From: Blastocystis hominis
Lineage: Eukaryota > Sar > Bigyra > Opalinata > Blastocystidae
Assembly (NCBI RefSeq): GCF_000151665.1
Contig: NW_013171834.1
Location: forward strand, 2,501 to 66,500
DNA: 64,000 nt
Direction of reading: 5' to 3'
Position 1 is the first letter of the stretch. Every line of letters begins with the position of its first letter. The notes under the pieces were generated by a model. The model was given only the letters and a program-made list of their open reading frames with translations. It did no database searches and was not told where the DNA came from. Shown in pieces: positions 46,147 to 54,938 of this stretch. The translations under genes and the position numbers were made by a program.

Positions 46147-46154
46147 AACAAACA
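46147..46154 (-). terminator. TGTTTGTT 3'-end element (WD40 gene)
   Basis: An exact octamer two bases after the TAG. T46159 of that TAG is exactly five bases upstream, so the encoded TAG could be replaced by UAA on cleavage. Confidence 0.8.
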
Positions 46155-46156
46155 CA

Positions 46157-48610
46157 CTATTTCTTCTTTAACATGCTAGTTAATTCACTAATCGCTTTGT
46201 TCGACTCCTTATCGTCCTTTGTTACATCTATCATCAACAGCTCGTGAGGTCTCCAAATCTCCACCGTTCCGCCTCCTCCGTTCGAGCTCTCGTCCGAGCA
46301 AGACAGCACTGTGAGCAACTCTTGCGAGTTAAAATGCAGATCGGTTACAGCGGACCTAATCATCATCTCCCTTCTCCTCTCCGACCTATGTCCTAGATGT
46401 CTCAAAACCAGGTTATCTTCTCCTTCTCCCTACAATCAACCCTTTTCTCCAACCCTCACCACCATCAGATCAAACAGGTCCACTTCACCCGACTCGGTTC
46501 CCACCGCGAAATACCGCGGGGCCCGTGGACAGAAGTCCATGCACAGCACCGGCGAGCCCACCTCCAGCGTCAGCTTCGGCGTGGGTTCTACGCTCAATCC
46601 CCTTCCTCGAACCGACTTCCGCGGGAATCGCACGGATTTCGCAGGTCCCACACGTGCACCTTGCAGTCGGCTCCGCCAGTGATCAGCAGATTGTCCAGCT
46701 CGCGCACCGCGTCCTGCTGGTCCGCGTGCTGCGTGGAAATGTTCATCACGCAGTGCACGTCGGCCTCGTGCGCGCCGTCCAGCTACCAAAAACCCCTTTC
46801 CCCGCGGGTACCTTCCACAGCAACTCCTGCTTGCGGCAGTTGAGGATGAGAACGACGCCGCCCGCGCCGGCGACGCCGACGATGCGCCCCTCCTTGTCGA
46901 AGCCGTCGAGAAAAGCGACGTCCTCGATGGAGAGGCCGGGCACGAAGACGGCGAGGTCGATGCACAGCGACTTCGTGCCCTGCTTCAGCGAGGGAAGGTC
47001 CGGCAGCGGCCAGATGTGCAGGCGCGACCCGCTCACGCACATGATCACAAGCTCCGCGGGGGCCAGCTTCTTTTTCTTTGGCGACAGAGAAATGCCTGAA
47101 ACCGGGTCTTTGGATTCCTTGGATTCTTCCTGGACCGCAGGTTTCTCCTCGGGTTTTTCCTCCGATTTTTCCTCGGGTTTTTCCTCCGATTTTTCCTCGG
47201 GTTTTTCCTCCGATTTTTCCTCCAATTTCTCTTCCGATTTTTCCTCCGATTTTTCCTCCGGTTTCTCCGCGTGGTTCTCTTCAGGCTCCTCCTGTTTCTC
47301 CTCTATTTTCTCCTCGGGTTTCTCCTCGGGTTTCTCCTGTTTTTCCTGTTTTTCCTCCTCCTGTTTCTCCTCTATTTTCTCCTCTGGATTTTCTTCAGAC
47401 TCTTCTTTGGGTTTCTCCTCGGGTTTCTCCTCGGGTTTCTCCTCTTTTTCTTCCACTTTGGGTTCGTTGACCTCAGCGTTCTCCTCCTTTCCTTGCTCCG
47501 TTTCCCCGTTTCCCCGTTTCTCCTCTTCCTCCATCTTCTCCTCTTTCCCATCCATCAGAACCGCGGAAGTCTGCGAGGCCTGCGAGGACAGCGACAGCGA
47601 CGACGTGGATGTCATCACGCCCTGCGATTTCTTCGGCAGCGAGATGCGGATTTTCATTCCGTCTGCGGAGCTCTCGCTGTGCGCCACGTCGCTCCACGCT
47701 TCTTCGTGTGCAACGGAGCGGCGCGTCCGCTTGGAAGGGTAGGAATCAGCTTCGTGCGATCGCTTCACCATCACCACGCTCTCGATGTGCGAGATCTTGG
47801 AGCCTTCCATCAATGGCATCGTATCTTTTCGCACGGAATAGGCGTCGCTGCGAGAATAAATGGCTAACGGATACTCCTTGAGACTCTCGCCATTGCAGGT
47901 TTGACAGCTAGACTTGGCAGGATTCCCACGTAATTACATTATATCGGGTATAGAAGAAGTGGAGCCTTCGCGATTTACGTGGTTTCCTTGCGTTTCAGAG
48001 TTCCAGAGAAACACATTCGAATCCGTGGAGTGAGAGACCACCCATGCACTGCCAGGGATCGTCCTGGTCCTTAGAAGTCAAACTAGAGCCTACTTCACTC
48101 GACTTACATCATTAGGATGAATGATATTTTTCACATTTACAAAGTTTCGGTTGCGCTGATTTTCGTTGAACTTACCTATAAACCACGTTTGGGTTCCTCG
48201 ACGACGAGTCATCTCCACAGCCGCCATAACAATTGCTTCTGGGGAGTTGTTCCACTTCCTTAACCCTTCGTTATACGTTCCATCTAAATAGGAACCGCAA
48301 AGAGTCACTCTGTACCTGTATGAGTCGAGAGAAATACGACTTGTGACAGAGGAGCAACAGAGGATGTGTTGGATTCATTGATAATTTGTCCCCAGCTACA
48401 TGATGTACAAGGCCACTGCGTATGGTGATGGAGCAGAAGGTCGTACAGGAATTGAGCATTTGTCTTCCAGATATTGTAGGGGGAGAGCTCCTCGTCTTCT
48501 GCTTCATCCGCCTCTACATTGGTGGATTCCACGCGCTCATCACTAGCTGGCACATCAGCTTGCTGCTTTTTGCCTCCTTCACTATAGGAATCATTGTCAG
48601 AAGACTCCAT
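46157..48610 (-). CDS. MSI1/RbAp46-48-like WD40 protein with charged insertion
   Basis: The N-terminus (SDNDSYSEGG...) leads to SPYNIWKTNAQFLYDLLLHH with HTQWPCTSCSWG, the histone-H4-binding helix region of MSI1/RbAp/GRWD1-type WD40 proteins. Blades are visible as AWVVSHSTDSNVFLWN, NLLITGGADCKVHVWDLR, CPRAPRYFAVGTESGEVDLF and GGGGTVEIWRPHELL. The insertion of about 130 residues of Glu/Lys/Pro repeats plus a basic PKKKK patch interrupts the propeller. It ends SELTSMLKKK before the TAG. Introns are about 30 nt; one junction near 48065-48090 is uncertain. The expected role is histone chaperoning or chromatin assembly (CAF-1, Rpd3 or PRC2-type complexes) or ribosome assembly if GRWD1-like. Confidence 0.75.
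47130..47470 (-). repeat. EEKPEEK-type repeats in WD40 protein
   Basis: Degenerate 12-18 bp units code EEKSEEKPEEK and variants for over 100 residues, in a loop between WD blades. Confidence 0.9.
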
Positions 48611-49225
48611 CCTAATTTGAAAAAGGTTATATGAACAACGAGTGGATCTCTAAGACTTTATCATGTTCAGTTTTTAAGGCTTCATAGGATTCGATTGTCT
48701 ATTTGATTCATATGGTGTCAGGTACCTGGAGGTACCTAGAGGTACCTAGAGGTACCTAGGGAAGTGAAGAATAGAACTTTTTCTGTGTTTGAGATAGGCT
48801 CAATCGAAGGCTAATGAAACCATTGATTTTAGGTAAAAGCATGCAACCTGTTTTTCATACTTCACCATGTCTCTTGTGCGACAACATGTTGTATATTCCT
48901 CTTTCAAATCTCATTCCTTCAACCAAATGTAATTATTGATTTAGTGACTGTGCTATACGTTCAAGAGATGGTAATAAGCCATCTAATGATAGTTATGGGT
49001 AGAGTCGTTTTCTCTTTGTGTGTGATTTATATTTATCGTTCCTGTGTGTATAATACTGATTTCTATTCAATCTTCGCTGTGCTTAACCTGCTACTACTAC
49101 TACACCACATTGTTTTCATTTTAGATATTGGAACTATTATAAAGTTTTGTTACTGACTTTATCCTGCTTTCTTTTAAACTGCCTTTCTCTCTTTTGCTTA
49201 GAAATCGTTCAAGAAAGACTTTTAA
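48611..49225. promoter_or_regulatory. Divergent intergenic region (WD40 / SANT)
   Basis: About 615 bp between divergent genes, holding the GGTACCTAGA repeat and AT-rich sequence. Short frames on the plus strand have no recognisable signature. Confidence 0.4.
48721..48760. repeat. Decamer tandem repeat GGTACCTAGA x4
   Basis: Four head-to-tail copies (two perfect, two with one change) in the divergent intergenic region. Each contains the palindrome GGTACC. It could be a protein-binding array or a slippage product. Confidence 0.95.
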
Positions 49226-51397
49226 ATGAATAAGCAAACTCCCACCGAAAATCCACCAGGGGAGGAGAAGAGAGACGTCCGTCCATGGCTTCCTGAGGAA
49301 CGGCAGAAATTTTATGAATGTTTCGCGAAGCATTATAAGAAGTTTAACATCATCAGTGAAATGGTAGCTGCCCAGTCCTTTGAACTCATATGAATAGATT
49401 CCAACGCGGTCATTTACGCAGGTTCGGCAGTTCTTTTATCGCGAAACGAAGAGAATTCAAGGTTTGTTAGGAGATTCACAAAATATTATAAATTGGGATG
49501 ACAAAGATGTAGCTCTTCATTTTTGGAGTTGAATCATAGCATGTAATCTGTGTGTTCAATAGTTATAGTACACTTATCAAAAACGGCAGCGATCCAGCAA
49601 AGGTAATGAAGAGTAAACGGTATATCGAGCGTTTAAAGCACAAAATTGAGGGTATCAACAAGCGCCGACTGGCTCAACAGGAGCGAGGTGAGTAAAAACG
49701 ATTTGAGTCATCCGTAGAACGACAGAAGCTCGAGTTGGCTCGCCTTGAAAACGAAAAGAATGCAGCCTTGTACTCTCTCCTTCTCATTTCTATCTAGAAA
49801 ATCCACCACCGTTTCTCTAGTGAGCGGTTCTCCCGACGCTTTGTGTCTTTCTCTCGGCGATCAATCCTTTCTTCCCTATCAAACCCTCCCCGAACTCTCC
49901 AAAACGATGGTCATTCGACTCATCCCATCCACCGACAGCATCCATGCGGCCATTCGTAGCTGCGGATACTGTCCTCTCCTCGAGGTTTTCTCAGCGATTT
50001 GGTGTGATGTAGCTGACCGTACTTCGCTCACTGAAGATCCAATCCATTTTCAATCATCTTCGGTCGCGCTGGGTCAAGTTCTGCTCGGGAGTTCGCGGCG
50101 TTTTCCGGTTGTTCATCGCTGCGTCGAGCAATCTGGGCGTGTGGGTGGAGAACAACACGAACTCGTCCACGAAGAAGCCGGAATTGAAAGAGAGCGTGAT
50201 TCTAACAAACACGAACTCGCTGTTGTCTTCTCGAATGAGCGATCGATCGTCCTCCGCTTTCGAAGTTCTCTCCGAACCCTCCTTTCTATCGATTAGAAAC
50301 ATTATGGGAACGATGTCTTCATGACCATGGAGCAAGTTCTCGCGCTCTCCGGAAGCAAGGAGCCCCTCAAAATGACCTACGAGTTCGCATTCCTTTTTTC
50401 TTCCATTGTAGTTTCTGCGTCACCGCGCATTCGCAGCGAATCCACACCTATCTTCTCTCCACCGAGCTGCCCTGTACTCCTTCCCTTCTCTCTCTTTGCT
50501 CACTCGCAGCGCAGCGCCCCGAGCTCTACCACATCCTCGTCGGTGCCACGCAGTCCTCCGTCTTTGCCCAGTCGCTTCTCGGCGATGCTCTCTACGTCTC
50601 CGAAGGATTCGAGGCCAAAAAGCCGCGGCGAGCCAAATCCAAGGAGCCAACGCGCCGTCGATCAAGGAAGAAGCAGCCCGAATTCGACGACACCGCGCTG
50701 CTCCCCACGCTCCCCACCCTCTCAAACGCGCCCGTGCTCCCCACCCCTTCCACGTTTCCACTTTTTTAGCGTGTAACGCAGGGATTCGTCGCTGGTCACT
50801 TCCTTCACCGACGCCTTGCCTCTCATTTCCCCCAAATCCACGCTGCCTCCTCCGCCCGATTCCTTCCCGCTCCCCGCACTCGAGCTTTCCCTCCCGCTCG
50901 ACTCCTCCTCCTCCGCTGCCGCCTTCTCCAAGCCCCCTGCCGCCAAATCTTCGTCGTCAAAGCGCGCCAAACGCGACTTGGAATCCTCTCCGACCAACCC
51001 GCAGACCTTCACTTCTGCGCTGAATTGGACGAATCCGGGCACGTGGATGGAGCCAGACCGGACGCTCAACGATCCCGCCTTCTCGCTCGGAAGCTTCTCG
51101 CCGTTTCTTGGAACTTCGTCGAAGCTGGGATTCGATTCGACGTCGCGGATGGGCGTTTTGTCGCCGCCCCCTCAATTTGATTCGTTGTTGATGCGAGAGG
51201 GGGAGAGAGAGGACGGAAACCGAGCGTCGAATTTGTACAATAGAATGATTTCCGCACCAGCGAACAGTATAGGCTTTGGAAATATATTGTCGCCAAATGG
51301 AATGAAAACCAAGGAGCCGATCTTTGAGGGGGACGGAGAGATCTTTCAGAAGGATAATTCGCTGTGTTTCCCCTGTTCTTTTGATAACCAAGTTTAA
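49226..51397 (+). CDS. SANT/Myb-like domain protein
   Basis: Eight introns of 28-34 nt give about 643 residues. The N-terminal SANT domain reads RPWLPEERQKFYECFAKHYK, FNIISEM, then IPTRSFTQVRQFFYRE, with the spaced aromatic residues typical of corepressor SANT2 domains (NCoR/RCOR/MIER). A basic coiled coil follows (KRYIERLKHKIEGINKRRLA ... RQKLELARLENEK), then a long Ser/Pro-rich region with basic patches (AKKPRRAKSKEPTRRRSRKK) and no further domain. Likely a nuclear chromatin or transcription factor; the partner is unknown. The stop TAA (51395-51397) is 6 bp before TGTTTGTT, and the next gene starts 18 bp after the stop. Confidence 0.8.
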
Positions 51398-51403
51398 TTC
51401 TGC

Positions 51404-51411
51404 TGTTTGTT
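51404..51411 (+). terminator. TGTTTGTT 3'-end element (SANT gene)
   Basis: An exact octamer lying only 4 bp before the ATG of the ABHD11-like gene, so one gene's 3' signal is inside the next gene's 5' leader region. Confidence 0.8.
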
Positions 51412-51415
51412 TGAA

Positions 51416-52499
51416 ATGTTGGCACGATGTTCTTTCTCGTTTGGGCGTCACACTAGCAGCATCGGGTTCTGTGAGAATGCTGTGAAACTGTGAGTAATAG
51501 TACGCAGTGTGGCAACTCTCTCGTTGGCAGAATATAACAATCATGGATCGAAAAATGTGTTGTTTTTGCATGGAATTATGGGTAAAGAACGAGGCTCTCC
51601 AATCATGGGTAGGAAACAAACGAAACTGGGGTAATTTTGTGAAGCAGTAACTACTCAAATGGAATCTTAATAGCATAGGATTCTTCCGGCTCATCCCCAA
51701 GATAATGTCCCTAAACTGACCCGATTTGACTGTTAGATCTACACGATCGACCTTCGATATCATGGAAACTCTCCTGCTATGCCTGGCGAAAACACCATGG
51801 AAAACATTGCTCTAGACGTTTACAATACCCTCCAGTCGAAGCATATTCCGATCGACACGATCATTGGCCACTCGTTTGGAGGGAAAGTCGCTCTGGAATA
51901 TATGCGTTTGTACCAACGAGGTTATTCCGCTCTCCCAAAAACCGCTATTATTTTAGACATATCTGCACTCTCTGAATCATCTTCCTTAACATCAATCCAT
52001 GATAGGTCCGATCGAGGACGAAGCTTCCATGCTTAACATTAATAATGTTGTTGCAGCAATCGATGCAGTGAAACGCCCAATCCCCACATTCAAATACCTC
52101 AAATCAGAGTTAGAACGAAACGGCTTGCGTCCTCAACTCGCTGATTGGCTGAGCACCAGCGTAAAGTAAGAACAGCTTTTCAACGCGACGAGTGGTAGAA
52201 GGGGTCCCGACCGTTCTTACGAGTTCGTTTTCACCACGCAGATCATCCGCGAGTTGCTGAAAACGTACCGAGAAGCAGACTATTGGGATGTGTTTGGTAA
52301 TCCCCCAGATGGCTGCCACATTCGTCTCGTTCGAGCGGAGAAAAATCCATTGTGGACGGAGGATTTGGTGGAGAGAATCGAAATCCTGAGTGCAGATCGT
52401 CCTGAATCGATCAGTACGCGGTTGGTGAAGAATTCAGGGCATTGGCTGCAAGTGGATAATCCGCAGGGACTTCATGAGGCTATTAGAGATTTGCTTTAG
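51416..52499 (+). CDS. ABHD11: ABHD11-like alpha/beta hydrolase, probably mitochondrial
   Basis: The presequence-like start MLARCSFSFGRHTSSIGFL is basic and Ser-rich without acids. The hydrolase core follows: VLFLHGIMGNKRNWGNFVK, IYTIDLRYHGNSPAMPG, the nucleophile elbow GHSFGGKVALEY, and the final catalytic His in LVKNSGHWLQVDNPQGLHEA. The order and motifs match ABHD11. Introns of 31, 31, 32, 30 and 33 nt are clear. One junction (about 51959-52005) does not resolve: the frame must shift between ...AIILDIS and PIEDEASMLN, but no GT-AG intron fits. Family role: a serine hydrolase of mitochondria; the substrate is unknown here. Confidence 0.85.
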
Positions 52500-52505
52500 T
52501 TTGGA

Positions 52506-54086
52506 ATGTTTGATTTATCAACTACGGAGAGCACCAGGGAGTAGCTGAGAATCGTATTCAAATCACGACTAGAGTGCTTGAAGAACTCTGTAGGTTTCTA
52601 AACGAGGAGGTTATCTTATCTCTCTATGATTTTTCACTGGTATACATGCTAAATCAATGCGATTTAGGTCGATTGGGTGCAGTATGAGCACATTCGTCAA
52701 CTACCAACGGATCTTGTTGATGGTTTATTGCAATTATCTGATGAAGATCTGTTACGTCTATTACAGCTGGAGGAAGTTCCTTCTCTGAATTTCAAGATTC
52801 AATCGATGCTTCAAAAGGTAAAAGAGCTTTCTATCTTTGAGAATGTTCCGTTTCAATCCGAGAGCGGAAGTGTAACGGCAACTCAGCACGAGTTGAGGGG
52901 AATGAACCCGAAAAAGATCCATGAGGTGAAGGAAATCTGTCCTCGTATCGATTCTCTGTGGAAAGATAACAAGTTGGATACGATCGTCGATATTGGTGCT
53001 GGTCAAGGATACATCAGTCAAGTATCTTTCATAAATCGTATCGATTTTACGTTTTGTAGTTTCTCGCTTCTCACTATCATTACATTGTTTTCGGCGTCGA
53101 AACGCAGAAGCCCCTCGTCGATAAGGTGAACAAGCAGTTCCAATCGATTCCCAACTTCCGAATGATCACATACAACATTTCAAACGAAATGCACTCCGAA
53201 GAACTCGAATCCCTTTTAGTCCCAGTCACTGAGTCATCCACTGAGTCATCCACTCATTCACCCACTCATTCATCCACTCATTCACCTCCACATGCATTAA
53301 CACATCTCCATTCCTATGGAATGATCGGCCTTCATTGTTGCGGCGATTTGTCCGCTTCGATGTGCCGCATGTTCATCGAATCCGGTCCCCGCTGTCGTCT
53401 TCTCGCGTTCGTCGGTTGCTGTTACAACTTACTCACGACTCGCGAATCGAATACCGCGGGAATCTTCGGATTTCCACTGAATCCAGAAGTGACTGTGCGA
53501 ATGGAGCAGAGAGTTCGGAATGCGATCGTTCAGGTTTGCCTTCTTTGATTGTTTGTAAAAAGCAGAACACTCAATTCGACTCGGTTGAGACATTTCAATC
53601 CTGTGTTACGAGATTGTTTTATAGAACTCTTTTGCAGGTGATTATTTGCGATTCCTTTCCTGCCGAGTTTTCATGAATTGACTGGCTCATTTTTAGAACC
53701 GATCCTCTCGAATTTCCCGTGGGAAAGTTGCCTTTTCGTTTTGGAGAGACACGTTTTTCTGATTACGTTCTCTCTTACTTTGCCTCGAAACATCCTGAAT
53801 TCACTGCTCCCACGGCTGAATCGCTCGAAAAGACGTGGAGAGAAAGCCAGCGGTTGTTTTCTCTGTTCAAGGGAATGTTTGTGATTCAGAATTTATATCC
53901 TTTTGGTTGGACTGCTCTGTTTCTTAACACATACGCTGGGTCAGTTATTGGAAACGTTGATCATTGCAGATCGAGTGTACTATTTACAAAGACACGGAGC
54001 AAATGTCAAGGTGGTGTGTGCATTTGAACGCAAGAAATCACCTCGATGCATGCTTATTCAGGCAGTAAAGAATCATTCACCTATGT
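52506..54086 (+). CDS. METTL25: METTL25-family methyltransferase-like protein
   Basis: The start MFDLSTTESTR is 6 bp after the previous stop. Six introns (28-38 nt) give 462 residues. Features: VDWVQYEHIRQLP, GMNPKKIHEVKEI, the SAM-binding motif I TIVDIGAGQGYIS, HYIVFGVETQKPLVDK, GLHCCGDLSASMCRMFIESG, FVGCCYNLL, then FGFPLNP and the C-terminal KSPRCMLIQAVKN. This is the METTL25/METTL25B arrangement, including the conserved GLHxCGDL and GCCYxLL motifs. A Ser/Thr/His-rich insertion (TESSTESSTHSPTHSS) sits before GLHCCG. The frame has no stop before TGTTTGTT; T54086 would be completed to UAA, ending ...KNHSPM. Its substrate is not established from sequence. Confidence 0.87.
52507..52514 (+). terminator. 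TGTTTGAT element overlapping the METTL25 start codon
   Basis: The sequence ATGTTTGAT serves as METTL25 codons 1-3 and contains a one-base variant of the 3'-end octamer for ABHD11, with T at the standard five-base distance (52502). Confidence 0.5.
53228..53296 (+). repeat. Short tandem repeats coding STESSTHSPTH-type sequence
   Basis: Imperfect 12-15 bp units (variants of ACTGAGTCATCC and ACTCATTCACCC) code a Ser/Thr/His/Pro-rich loop in the METTL25 protein. Confidence 0.9.
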
Positions 54087-54090
54087 GTTC

Positions 54091-54098
54091 TGTTTGTT
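54091..54098 (+). terminator. TGTTTGTT element with poly(A)-made stop (METTL25)
   Basis: The order is ATG codon, T (54086), GTTC, TGTTTGTT. The encoded frame remains open for roughly another 80 codons past the element in unrelated AT-rich sequence. Confidence 0.85.
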
Positions 54099-54398
54099 TG
54101 TCAATCCTTTTCTATATTCAGGTTTGCTACTCGATTTTAATTGACTTTGCACACAATCAATCAACTGTCAAGTTCATTACCACCAAAAACAGAATAACGA
54201 CATTATTACGATTCTATCATATTTGCAAACGTTTCACTATTCTTTTGGGGTTGATACTGCCGTATTTTTTGATTCACGTACCTCACTTTTCAAAGGGATC
54301 TTCATTCTACAAAATGGAAAGAATTGATTTGGAATAAATAGCGATCTGCTCCTTTTTCCCAAATATTCTTTAGTATTATCGAATACTATTGATTGAAT

Positions 54399-54736
54399 AT
54401 GTCCCTATACTATCTGTTGTGCTTGATCATTGTTTCTTTGTCTCTATCTTTGGAAATGAATCCCAACGCTGGTAAGAAGTCAAAGTATGTCGTACGTGAT
54501 ATGCTTCATGTCTAGCTGGCCGGAAGTCGTCGGACTTCCCTTCGTTGAAGCTGAGAAGGTGATTATGGGAGATCGCCCGGATTGCAAGGTTATCCACGTT
54601 AAGCCTGTAGTGGTTGAAAGGTTGGAGTGAGGATTAGGGTGTACGAATGACGCGCGACTACAATCCGTTCCGTGTATTTGTGATCACAGAGAAGGAAGAG
54701 CCTTACAAAGTGGTCTCTCCCCCTGGCTGTGGATAA
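54399..54736 (+). CDS. Secreted serine protease inhibitor, potato inhibitor I family
   Basis: Two 31-nt introns give about 91 residues. The signal peptide is MSLYYLLCLIIVSLSLSLEM. The mature domain NWPEVVGLPFVEAEKVIMGD, CKVIHVKPGVRM, TRDYNPFRVFVI, PPGCG matches potato inhibitor I (MEROPS I13): the WPE(L/V)VG start, the inhibitory loop, the conserved D and R-V after it, and a final Gly. By alignment to eglin c / CI-2 the P1 residue is Arg (MTR-D), suggesting trypsin-like targets. The two Cys (CKVIHV and GCG) might form a disulfide as in some family members. The protein is predicted to be secreted or vacuolar; targets could be host or parasite proteases. Confidence 0.88.
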
Positions 54737-54938
54737 TTGAAGTTTTTGTTTATTTGGATTGTTGGTTGCAACAAAGAAGGTGCTCTATCAGCGTTCGTCC
54801 ACAATGTGGTATAATATGAAAATAGCTGCTGAATGAAAAGACACGTTCATAACGTTCAACAATCACTGAACATCTCATTCCATAAGTTGGGCGTATTTTG
54901 GTAATTCGTCCCCTGAAAACAATACTTATTTTTCCTGG

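Noticed and set aside
48721-48760. CRISPR-like array
   Set aside because: Contiguous decamers without spacers in a eukaryotic intergenic region.
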